Positions 1 through 5,398 of a DNA stretch of 5,400 nt are shown here, piece after piece. The number at the start of each line of letters is the position of its first letter. Position 1 is the stretch's first letter. This DNA is from Candidatus Eiseniibacteriota bacterium (GTDB lineage: Bacteria > Joyebacterota > Joyebacteria > Joyebacterales > Joyebacteraceae), in the NCBI GenBank assembly GCA_030609605.1, contig JAUWBY010000168.1, positions 1 through 5,400 on the forward strand, read 5' to 3'. The translations under genes were made by a program, and so were the position numbers. The notes below the pieces were generated by a model. The model searched no databases and was not told the DNA's origin. It saw nothing but the letters and a program-made list of their open reading frames with translations.

Positions 1-1
1 G

Positions 2-49
2 ATGCTGCAGCAAGCGGACGTAAAGGTGGAGGAGTATTCATCCCTATAA
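2..49 (+). CDS. Possible C-terminal tail of an upstream gene (partial)
   Basis: An open frame enters from the left edge and ends at a TAA at 47-49, giving a tail ending in VKVEEYSSL. Ten of its 15 codons end in G or C, which fits the GC3 bias of the window. A second open frame ends at 55-57 with a tail ending in GVFIPIKG, but its third positions are AT-rich, so it is less likely. The stretch is too short to identify a family. It could equally be non-coding. No convincing terminator follows: a weak hairpin near 76-91 has no T-run. Confidence 0.22.
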   Translation: MLQQADVKVEEYSSL

Positions 50-118
50 AGGGCTAAAAGAGCGCTTTCTAAAGAGGCTGGGAAAAGCCTTGGGCGGGAG
101 AGCGACACGATCTGACAG

Positions 119-147
119 TTGACTTGCCGTTCGATAGAACCTATGAT
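119..147 (+). promoter_or_regulatory. Sigma-70-type promoter of the phn-like operon
   Basis: TTGACT at 119-124 matches five of six bases of the -35 consensus. TATGAT at 142-147 matches five of six bases of the -10 consensus. The spacer is exactly 17 bp. Transcription would start near 154-156 and leave a leader of about 95 nt before the binding-protein gene. I see no Pho-box-like tandem repeat upstream, so phosphate-starvation control is not evident. The leader has short self-complementary pieces (199-203 with 205-209; 167-171 with 212-216) but no riboswitch that I recognise. Confidence 0.72.
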
Positions 148-236
148 AGAGGTGTAAGCAACAAAGCGGGGGTGTGGTATCACGAGAGACAAAGAAGAGC
201 GATTATCGCGTCCCCGGAGGGCGTTTCCAAACCTAT

Positions 237-245
237 AGGAGGTGG
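237..245 (+). promoter_or_regulatory. Ribosome binding site that fixes the phnD start
   Basis: AGGAGGTGG, with seven bases between AGGAGG and the ATG at 250, is a near-perfect Shine-Dalgarno sequence. It sets the start at 250 rather than at the upstream in-frame TTG at 124, which lies in the promoter. It sits beside the palindrome CCTATAGG, which could weakly mask it. Confidence 0.85.
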
Positions 246-249
246 CAGG

Positions 250-1272
250 ATGCGTAGGATTACTGTTTTGGCTCTAGTGGCCGTTCTGGCTTTAGGGGTA
301 TTGGGTTTTGCACAGGAACTTGGAACACGTGGTCGGCCGATCTACCTGCTTCTCGTCCCCTCGACTGAGGGTGCCACGGTCCTGGAGGTCGGCACGCAGA
401 TCGCGGAGGCCCTCTCGGAGGCGACGGGCCTGTACATCGAGGCCAGTCTGCAATACGACTACACGGGGATGATTGAGGCAATGGCCGCCTCCGATGGCGA
501 CACGTTCGGCATTCCGGCGAGCGTCCAGTACCTGGGTATCTATGAGCGGACGGGCGGGAACTGCTCGATCCGGCTTGCCTCGGTCCGCTACGGGGAAGGT
601 ACCTACTACGGCGCGATCTACGTCCGCCGCGACAGCGGGATCGAGTCAATCATTGACTTGCACGGCAAGACGTGGGTCTACAACGATGTCGGCTCGGGCT
701 CCGGTTACGTGATCCCGAAGCAGATGTTCGACAACCTGGGCATCGTTCCTTCGGGCATCATCGAGTCCGGCGGACACACGAACACGATCGCCGCGCTCTA
801 CGAGGGACAGGGCGATTTCTGCACCGCCTACTACTCCAAGCCGACGCCTCCCGCAGGATGGATCGGCGACACGTGGGAGTACGGGGACTACATCGAGCGA
901 TGGGTCTGGGATCCGCACGTCGAGGACGTGTATGCTGTTCCGGGCTACCAGACGGATCTCAGCGCGACCTGCCGCGACGTGCGCCGCGCTCTGCGGAAGA
1001 CCTACGACTTCGCCGACGTCGTCCGAGAGATCAAGGTCCTGATGCTCGAGGGCGACGAGATCCCGAACGACGGCATCTGTTTCGGCCCGAACTTCCCGGT
1101 CGACGTCGCGGATACGATCGTCGATGCGATCAAGGTGCACATCGCATCTGAAGCCGGTCAAGCGCTGTGGTCGGACGAGAACTTCTACGAGTGGAACGAG
1201 GTCATGGACGTGACGGACGCGTTCTACGACAGGCTGCGCGTCACACTTCAGATTCCGATCCCCGAGCGCTAG
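250..1272 (+). CDS. phnD: PhnD-family phosphonate/phosphite/phosphate-binding protein of an ABC importer
   Basis: This 340-residue protein is the extracytoplasmic substrate-binding component of the importer encoded by this operon. Residues 1-21 form a signal peptide: MRR, then a hydrophobic core, ending in GFA before QEL. There is no lipobox cysteine, so the mature protein should be soluble in the periplasm. The fold is the two-lobed periplasmic binding protein type, and the length is typical. The loop at 146-156 (DVGSGSGYVIP) matches the family's conserved D-P-x-S-T-S-G anion-binding loop, with Ser149 and Ser151 kept but Gly150 where Thr is usual. GGHTNTIAALYEGQGDF (174-190) corresponds to the conserved Gly-His/Asn ligand segment followed by the 'G-x-x-D' strand, with His176 as the likely ligand residue. 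The start at 250 has an excellent ribosome binding site, and a strong terminator follows the gene. The family assignment is firm. Whether the ligand is phosphonate, phosphite or phosphate cannot be read from the sequence, and no catabolic gene lies alongside. Confidence 0.87.
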   Translation: MRRITVLALVAVLALGVLGFAQELGTRGRPIYLLLVPSTEGATVLEVGTQIAEALSEATGLYIEASLQYDYTGMIEAMAASDGDTFGIPASVQYLGIYERTGGNCSIRLASVRYGEGTYYGAIYVRRDSGIESIIDLHGKTWVYNDVGSGSGYVIPKQMFDNLGIVPSGIIESGGHTNTIAALYEGQGDFCTAYYSKPTPPAGWIGDTWEYGDYIERWVWDPHVEDVYAVPGYQTDLSATCRDVRRALRKTYDFADVVREIKVLMLEGDEIPNDGICFGPNFPVDVADTIVDAIKVHIASEAGQALWSDENFYEWNEVMDVTDAFYDRLRVTLQIPIPER

Positions 1273-1305
1273 ACTGAATCTAATTCCGATGTGAAGTATA
1301 GGATG

Positions 1306-1339
1306 GTGGGAGGGAGGAGAATCTCCCTCCCGCTTTTTT
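1306..1339 (+). terminator. Intrinsic terminator/attenuator between phnD and phnC
   Basis: GGGAGGGAG (1308-1316) pairs perfectly with CTCCCTCCC (1323-1331) around a six-base loop. G1306-C1333 and a T-G wobble extend the stem to 11 pairs. Six T residues follow at 1334-1339. It sits inside the operon, because the ATPase and permease genes follow with no evident promoter of their own. Partial read-through would give much more binding-protein mRNA than membrane-complex mRNA, a known arrangement for ABC importers. Confidence 0.85.
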
Positions 1340-1344
1340 CTCAG

Positions 1345-1350
1345 AAGGTG
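1345..1350 (+). promoter_or_regulatory. Ribosome binding site of phnC, just after the terminator
   Basis: AAGGTG at 1345-1350 lies four bases before the ATG at 1355 and five bases after the terminator's T-run. A transcript that reads through therefore carries the phnC binding site right at the base of the hairpin. Confidence 0.6.
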
Positions 1351-1354
1351 ACAG

Positions 1355-2125
1355 ATGGACCACCTGTTGGCGGTTGAGAATCTGACGAAGATCTACGCAC
1401 GAGGCGAAGTCCTTGCCCTGGACGACATGAGCTTTGCGGTAGCGAGGGGAGAATTTCTCGTGCTCATCGGCCTCTCCGGCTCCGGGAAGTCGACACTGCT
1501 GCGCTGCATCAACCGCCTGATCGAGCCGACGGCCGGAAAGGTCACGTTCGACGGGGCCGATGTGACCCAGGCATCGCCCCGTGAGTTGCGGCGAGTACGG
1601 CGGCGGATGGCCATGATCTTTCAGCACTTCAACCTCGTGAAGCGCTCGACGGTTCTCACCAACGTGCTGTCGGGGAAGCTCGGCTACATGAGCCCGTGGA
1701 CTTCCGCCGCGCACAAGTTCTCGCGCGCCGACATCGACAAGGCGATGGCCAATCTGGAACGTGTCGGGATCCCCGAACAGGCCTACAAGCGTGCCAACGA
1801 GCTCTCAGGCGGGCAGCAGCAGCGCGTCGGGATCGCTCGCGCGTTGATGCAAGAGCCGGACCTGCTGATGGCCGACGAACCAGTTTCGGCCCTGGATCCT
1901 GCGACATCTCATTCGGTGATGCAGTATCTCGAGGTGATGAACCGCGAGGACGGTGTGACCGTGATGGCCAGCCTCCACTTCCTCGGCCTGGCCCGGCGCT
2001 ACGGAACGAGGATCTTGGCGCTGAAGGATGGACAGATCGTCTTCGAGGGCCTGCCGAGCGATATCGACGAGGTCCGTTTCAGGGAGATCTATGGCGAAGA
2101 GGCCGAAGAAGTCGAAGTCCTCTAG
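1355..2125 (+). CDS. phnC: PhnC-family ATP-binding subunit of the importer
   Basis: This 256-residue cytoplasmic ATPase would bind the two permeases as a dimer and drive import by ATP hydrolysis. All nucleotide-binding motifs are intact and in order. Walker A is GLSGSGKST at 39-47. The Q-loop is at Gln90 in MIFQHFNLVKRSTVLTNV, a stretch very typical of PhnC. The ABC signature is LSGGQQQR at 150-157, Walker B is LLMADEP at 170-176 with Asp174 and catalytic Glu175, the D-loop is SALD at 178-181, and the H-loop is His208 in SLHFLGLARRY. The C-terminal GQIVFEG is also characteristic of PhnC. The length is normal for the family. Translation starts at an ATG with AAGGTG upstream. The last 35 bases overlap the start of the first permease gene in another frame, which suggests translational coupling. 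Family membership is firm; the ligand is set by the partner proteins. Confidence 0.93.
   Translation: MDHLLAVENLTKIYARGEVLALDDMSFAVARGEFLVLIGLSGSGKSTLLRCINRLIEPTAGKVTFDGADVTQASPRELRRVRRRMAMIFQHFNLVKRSTVLTNVLSGKLGYMSPWTSAAHKFSRADIDKAMANLERVGIPEQAYKRANELSGGQQQRVGIARALMQEPDLLMADEPVSALDPATSHSVMQYLEVMNREDGVTVMASLHFLGLARRYGTRILALKDGQIVFEGLPSDIDEVRFREIYGEEAEEVEVL
2081..2086 (+). promoter_or_regulatory. Ribosome binding site inside phnC that fixes the phnE1 start
   Basis: AGGGAG lies four bases before the ATG at 2091, within the coding end of the ATPase gene. This favours 2091 over the in-frame ATG at 2028. The 21 extra residues from 2028 would be a basic, Ser/Arg-rich shadow of the ATPase frame with no ribosome binding site. 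Confidence 0.65.
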
Positions 2126-3401
2126 ACTTAATACGTTCTTGAAGAAACTCGACGCCCTGCGTCCGCGGGCCTTTGCGTTCTTCCTCGACTGGGCGACGTG
2201 GGGATACATTGCCTATGCCGTCATGTACTTCCTCAACCAGTACTGGTACACCTGGTACGTCGATTGGTACGGGACGCTCGTTCTTCCAGCGTGGGGATGG
2301 CCGATCGTTGTGCTGGCGACCCTCGAGTTAACCATCCTCATGCACGCGTTCGGTCATGGCATCGGGATGAGCCTCTTCGGATTGAAGCTCGTCACGACGG
2401 ACGCGGACTACCCGACGCGCAAGCAACGTCGACGACGTTTCTTGTGGATGCATGTATCGCTCGTGATGCTGCCCTTGGCGTTCGTCCGGACCAGGCAGGA
2501 TGGCGTGACGCTACACGACCAACGTTCCGGAACGCAGATGAAAGCGTGGAAGGACGTCAAAGACGCGCTACCTGCGCGCAAACCACGGGCGTGGCTCAAG
2601 ACACAGTTCGGCCTGATGACCCTTGTGCTGATCGGCGTTACGTTCTGGCTCGGCTGGGAGATCACTGAGATTGACCTCTCGATGCTGTTCAGTCGCGCCG
2701 GCATGTCGGCGCGCATCTGGAAGGACTTGGTGAATCCCGACTTCGTTCACTTCTTCCAGCCCGACCCAACACTTGGTCAATCAATCGTTCAGGGCCTGAT
2801 CGAGTCGATCTTCATTGCACTTCTCGCGACGCTGGCGGGAGGGATTATCGCCTTCCCGCTCAGTTTCCTCGGAGCACGCAACATCATGGGCTTCAGCCCC
2901 CTCGCTTGGCTCGTCTACGCCATCATGCGCGCGTTCTTCAACATCTTCCGCTCGATCGAGTCGATCCTCTGGGCCGTTATCTTCGCCGTGTGGGTCGGCT
3001 TCGGCCCCTTCGCTGGCGTCCTGGCCCTGACGCTGCACACGATTGCCGCGCTCGGCAAGCTCTTCTCCGAGCAGGTCGAGGGGATCGATCCCGGCCCTCT
3101 GGAGGCCATTGCCTCCACCGGAGGCCGTCGTGTCGATGTCGTGCTGTTCGGGGTCATCCCTCAAATTATCCCTTCCTACCTCGCGTTCTCCCTCTACCGC
3201 TGGGACATCAATATCCGCATGGCGACCGTCATTGCACTCGTCGGCGGAGGAGGGATCGGGCGCATCCTCTTCTACTACAAGAACCAGGTGGGCTTCCTTA
3301 CTAACGCGTGGAACCAAGTGGGAGCCGTCGTGATCGCCATCGTCGCTGTCGTTTGGCTGCTCGACTACATCAGCGGCCGAGTGAGGGAGAAGATCATCTA
3401 G
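2091..3401 (+). CDS. phnE: First PhnE-family permease, with an N-terminal RDD-like membrane domain
   Basis: This 436-residue integral membrane protein would form one half of the transport channel. After a basic cytoplasmic N-terminus (1-25), residues 24-150 look like an RDD-family domain. The signs are an Arg-rich entry into a first membrane segment with Asp33, a second segment near 68-88, GIGMSLFGLKLV at 90-101, a third segment near 118-134, and LHDQRSGT at 141-148, matching the family's closing HD-x-x-x-GT signature. Another hydrophobic segment (about 173-188) leads to the PhnE domain from about 230 to the end, with roughly five to six membrane segments. The domain includes the cytoplasmic coupling loop (EAIASTGG at 338-345, Pro357) and the PhnE hallmark YRWDINIRMATVIALVGGGG at 369-388. 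Ordinary PhnE proteins are about 260-290 residues, so the extension is real additional sequence. The gene overlaps the ATPase gene by 35 bases. The role of the RDD-like part is unknown. Confidence 0.88.
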   Translation: MAKRPKKSKSSRLNTFLKKLDALRPRAFAFFLDWATWGYIAYAVMYFLNQYWYTWYVDWYGTLVLPAWGWPIVVLATLELTILMHAFGHGIGMSLFGLKLVTTDADYPTRKQRRRRFLWMHVSLVMLPLAFVRTRQDGVTLHDQRSGTQMKAWKDVKDALPARKPRAWLKTQFGLMTLVLIGVTFWLGWEITEIDLSMLFSRAGMSARIWKDLVNPDFVHFFQPDPTLGQSIVQGLIESIFIALLATLAGGIIAFPLSFLGARNIMGFSPLAWLVYAIMRAFFNIFRSIESILWAVIFAVWVGFGPFAGVLALTLHTIAALGKLFSEQVEGIDPGPLEAIASTGGRRVDVVLFGVIPQIIPSYLAFSLYRWDINIRMATVIALVGGGGIGRILFYYKNQVGFLTNAWNQVGAVVIAIVAVVWLLDYISGRVREKII

Positions 3402-3402
3402 G

Positions 3403-4632
3403 ATGAAGGATCGATACTACGCCGGGTTCATGCAGGACATGCCCCCCTGGATGCAGAACTTCAGGCACATCCGTCGGCCGCTCTTCGCGTTTCTCGTTGA
3501 CTTCGTGGCTCTTGTCTACACGTGGACGATCGTCTCCTTCATCTACAACACCTACGCACACGGCGTAGCGAGCTACACAACCCTTCCGTGGTGGTTGATG
3601 CTGATCGTAGCAGTCGAAGCGGCTGCTCTGTGGGAGAACTTCGGTATCTCCCCAGGCATGAAGCTCCTGGGCATCCGCGTAGCAACGGCGGACGCAAAAC
3701 CGCCGAGGAGGGTCCTGGCACGTGTCGTTCGGTTCCTCGTGTGGCATGTCTCCGGCCTTCCACTAGTTGGCTACATCCTCACGAAGAAGGGACTTGCCTG
3801 GCATGATCTTGCCAGCGGTCTGCGCATTGTGAGCCACGAGGAAATGGAAACGCGGCGCCTTCCGTGGTACCGACAGAGCTGGTCCGTGGCGGTAGCGGTC
3901 ATGTTGGTGTCAACGATCATCGCCGCGTTCCTCGTCACCAAGGTCGACTGGTACGCGCTCGTGACCAACGCCGGGAAGACCGTGAACATCTGGAAGGCCT
4001 TCTTCAGTCCCGATTGGTCTCTCCTCGGAATCGGGTTCCGGCTTCTGCTCGTGACGATCTTCATGGCGTTCATGGCAACAGTGTTCGGCGTGGTCGTCGC
4101 CGTACCGCTGAGTTTCCTCGCCGCGCGAAACCTCACTCAAGGAGTCGTCGGAAGGACCGTCTACATCACCGTCCGCACGGTGATGAGCGTCACGCGCTCG
4201 ATCGAGCCAATCATCTGGGCGATCATCTTCGTCGTCTGGGTGAGAGTCGGCGCCTTCCCCGGCGTCATGGCTCTCCTCGTCCACTCCATCGCCGACCTTA
4301 CCAAGCTCTACTCAGAAAGGCTGGAGTCGATCGATCCCGGGCCGGTGGAGGCCATCCGCGCAACGGGAGGGACCAAGCTGCAGGTCATCCTCTATGGCAT
4401 CATCCCACAGATCATCAATCCCTATCTGTCATTCACGCTCTACCGCTGGGACATTAACGTTCGCATGGCGACGATCATCGGGCTCGTTGGTGGAGGGGGA
4501 ATCGGTCAGCGGCTCATGCAGTACACACGCGTCTGGCAGTGGAGCGCAGCAAGCATGATGATGATCCTCATCATGCTTGTCGTGTGGGTAATGGACTACT
4601 CGTCCTCTCGACTCCGCGCGCGCCTGATGTAG
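3403..4632 (+). CDS. phnE: Second PhnE-family permease, with an N-terminal RDD-like membrane domain
   Basis: This 409-residue paralogue of the preceding permease probably pairs with it to form a heterodimeric channel. The N-terminal part again looks like an RDD-family domain: RRPLFAFLVDF at 24-34 with Asp33 in the first membrane segment, a second segment near 62-80, GISPGMKLLGIRV at 81-93, basic residues at 101-110, and LAWHDLASG at 131-139. A hydrophobic segment at about 160-178 links to the PhnE domain (from about 208), with the EAIRATGG coupling loop at 316-323, Pro335, and YRWDINVRMATIIGLVGGGG at 347-366. Many blocks are shared with the first permease (PLSFL-ARN, RSIE, IDPGP-EAI, IPQII), so the pair arose by duplication after or together with the RDD fusion. 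One base separates it from the preceding stop, so translation is probably coupled. The GAGGGAGA at 3383-3390 is rather far from the ATG (12 bases). A start at the ATG at 3430 is a less likely alternative. Confidence 0.87.
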   Translation: MKDRYYAGFMQDMPPWMQNFRHIRRPLFAFLVDFVALVYTWTIVSFIYNTYAHGVASYTTLPWWLMLIVAVEAAALWENFGISPGMKLLGIRVATADAKPPRRVLARVVRFLVWHVSGLPLVGYILTKKGLAWHDLASGLRIVSHEEMETRRLPWYRQSWSVAVAVMLVSTIIAAFLVTKVDWYALVTNAGKTVNIWKAFFSPDWSLLGIGFRLLLVTIFMAFMATVFGVVVAVPLSFLAARNLTQGVVGRTVYITVRTVMSVTRSIEPIIWAIIFVVWVRVGAFPGVMALLVHSIADLTKLYSERLESIDPGPVEAIRATGGTKLQVILYGIIPQIINPYLSFTLYRWDINVRMATIIGLVGGGGIGQRLMQYTRVWQWSAASMMMILIMLVVWVMDYSSSRLRARLM

Positions 4633-4657
4633 CGGTCGGAGTGCGAGAAAGACCATC

Positions 4658-4867
4658 CTAGGACGCTAGACCCTCCAGGTACGTCTGGATATCCTCCAAC
4701 CCGTAGGTCGTCTTGAGCATCTTGTTGTCCTCCAGCCAGGCGTCCTTGACCGTGTCATCCCGGCGGATCTCGATATCGGTAAGCCCAATGCTTGCGACCA
4801 TCTTCTTCGCTTCCTCTTCAATCTGTCTATCCTTCACGCGAAACAGAAACCGTGGGAAATCTGGCAT
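4658..4867 (-). CDS. Small conserved-looking protein of unknown function
   Basis: This is a 69-residue soluble, charged protein on the minus strand, convergent with the permease gene and ending 25 bases from its stop. I do not recognise the family. It has no membrane segment, signal peptide or cysteine. The order suggests beta-alpha-beta-alpha: a hydrophobic strand (PRFLFRV, 5-11), a charged helix (about 12-27), a strand (TDIEIRR, 30-36), then a helix and the ending YGLEDIQTYLEGL (55-67). That ending loosely resembles the closing helix of small thioredoxin-fold proteins, but with no cysteine or cis-Pro motif this is only a guess. Coding is supported by a strong Shine-Dalgarno sequence (GGAGGTGG on its strand) at normal spacing and by codon-like composition. 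No functional link to the importer is shown by the sequence. Confidence 0.7.
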   Translation of the reverse strand: MPDFPRFLFRVKDRQIEEEAKKMVASIGLTDIEIRRDDTVKDAWLEDNKMLKTTYGLEDIQTYLEGLAS

Positions 4868-4871
4868 CGTT

Positions 4872-4893
4872 CCACCTCCAGCTTCAAAGTATA
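4872..4893 (-). promoter_or_regulatory. Ribosome binding site and probable -10 box of the small minus-strand gene
   Basis: On the minus strand, GGAGGTGG (4879-4872) precedes the ATG with ideal spacing. Further upstream, TATACT at 4893-4888 matches five of six -10 consensus bases. The -35 position 17 bp away (4916-4911, CTGATT) is a poor match, so the promoter is less certain than the ribosome binding site. Transcription from it would give a very short leader. Confidence 0.5.
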
Positions 4894-4944
4894 CCGATTT
4901 GAGCGCAGGGAATCAGGCAGACGTGGGAGAGAGGGAGACTCGGG

Positions 4945-5053
4945 GGCACGGAGACGCGAAGAGTGAAAACCAATATTCCTTGGCGATTTTGGTGTCGCGA
5001 CACCTTGTGTCTAGATTACTTGGTGCCGTGACATCTTTGCGTCTGCCTGTGCC
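4945..5053. repeat. Small element with imperfect inverted-repeat ends
   Basis: GGCACGGAGACGCGAAGAG (4945-4963) reappears inverted at 5033-5053, whose complement reads GGCACAGGCAGACGCAAAGA plus T. The two differ by two single-base insertions and two substitutions. A perfect 14-bp palindrome sits between the arms. A separate exact 10-bp inverted pair, CAGGCAGACG at 4914-4923 and 5040-5049, partly overlaps the same arms. The form suggests a small non-coding intergenic repeat of MITE or REP type, but a second copy is not visible in this window, so mobility is not shown. Confidence 0.4.
4991..5004. repeat. Perfect 14-bp palindrome
   Basis: GGTGTCGCGACACC is exactly its own reverse complement. It lies near the middle of the 4945-5053 element and about 125 bp upstream of the small minus-strand gene's start. 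It could be a dimeric regulator's operator or the core of a DNA hairpin. Its central position between inverted arms makes the structural reading somewhat more likely. Confidence 0.55.
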
Positions 5054-5120
5054 GGTCAGGGCTTGAGTGAGCGTAGCGAGCGAGAAAAAGCTTGTGCCTC
5101 TCGTGGAGGTACAGAATAGT

Positions 5121-5328
5121 TTCACCACGAAGGACACGAAGAGCACTTGGGGGGTGTAGTAGCCGGTCCTGTTTGCTACACCCCCCGAGGAGTCAAAGGC
5201 ACTGCTCATAGGTTGACTCTAACAATCCTGGGCCCAGTTCCCGGTGTACTTCAATCGCACAACCAATTACTCGATTCGACAGCTCATCGAATTCCATTCT
5301 TCGTGTCCTTCGTGCTCTTCGTGGTGAA
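5121..5328. repeat. 208-bp element with inverted ends built from 9-bp units
   Basis: The left arm (5121-5146) begins TTCACCACGAA and continues with units ACGAAGGAC and ACGAAGAGC. The complement of the right arm (5299-5328) begins with the same 11 bases but has the 9-mers in swapped order. CACGAAGGACACGAAG is an exact 16-bp inverted pair (5126-5141 with 5299-5314). Between the arms lie two abutting hairpins (5146-5189 and 5190-5219), the 10-bp palindrome CTGGGCCCAG (5228-5237) and a small hairpin (5274-5279 with 5287-5292). I recall similar CACGAAGGACACGAAG-type repeats between genes in environmental genomes, but I have not checked this. No transposase is present. Confidence 0.55.
5146..5189. 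other. Strong hairpin inside the repeat element
   Basis: GGGGGGTGTAG (5149-5159) pairs perfectly with CTACACCCCCC (5176-5186). Three more pairs outside, one of them a G-T wobble, give a 14-pair stem with a 16-base loop. No T-run follows on either strand, so it is not a standard intrinsic terminator. A second hairpin, GAGTCAA/TTGACTC (5190-5196 with 5213-5219), starts at the very next base and also has a 16-base loop. Confidence 0.6.
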
Positions 5329-5381
5329 TTCTCTTTAGCATCCGTCCCGTGCGAACCGAAATTAGATGTCACTATCTACTT

Positions 5382-5398
5382 CTGCCTGCAGCAGGCAG
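5382..5398. repeat. Edge palindrome, possibly part of another repeat
   Basis: CTGCCTGC (5382-5389) and GCAGGCAG (5391-5398) are exact complements around a single A. The sequence runs into the window edge, so whether it belongs to a longer REP-like repeat cannot be seen. Confidence 0.45.

Noticed and set aside
76..91. Terminator for the upstream gene (AGGCT/AGCCT hairpin)
   Set aside because: The stem is only five pairs and has no T-run on the plus strand.
124..249. Longer binding-protein reading from a TTG at 124
   Set aside because: It would put 42 non-hydrophobic residues before the signal peptide, overlaps the promoter and upstream of the predicted transcript start, and has no ribosome binding site. 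The ATG at 250 has an excellent one.
2028..2090. Upstream ATG for the first permease
   Set aside because: The extra 21 residues mirror the ATPase gene in another frame and no ribosome binding site precedes them.
3383..3430. Later ATG at 3430 as the start of the second permease
   Set aside because: It would leave a 28-base gap with a poorer upstream match, and the ATG at 3403, one base after the preceding stop, suits coupled translation better. The choice changes only nine residues.
4713..5066. Plus-strand open frame of 117 codons
   Set aside because: It runs antisense through the small minus-strand gene and into the repeat element, with no ribosome binding site and no recognisable protein.
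5065..5084. GAGTGAGCGTAGCGAGCGAG tract as a regulatory site or origin repeat
   Set aside because: It is a simple GAGCG-like repetition with no second copy in the window and no nearby gene start. No origin features such as DnaA boxes accompany it.
4913..5209. Minus-strand open frame of 98 codons across the repeats
   Set aside because: It spans parts of two inverted-repeat elements and the hairpin. Its Ser/Thr/Phe-rich product reflects the repeats and lacks a start signal.
5121..5328. CRISPR array
   Set aside because: The repeated units are inverted, only 9 bp long and directly adjacent, with no regular repeat-spacer pattern.
5147..5338. Plus-strand open frame of 63 codons
   Set aside because: It lies wholly in the hairpins and right arm of the 5121-5328 element. 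The hydrophobic C-terminus is just a translation of the 9-bp repeat.
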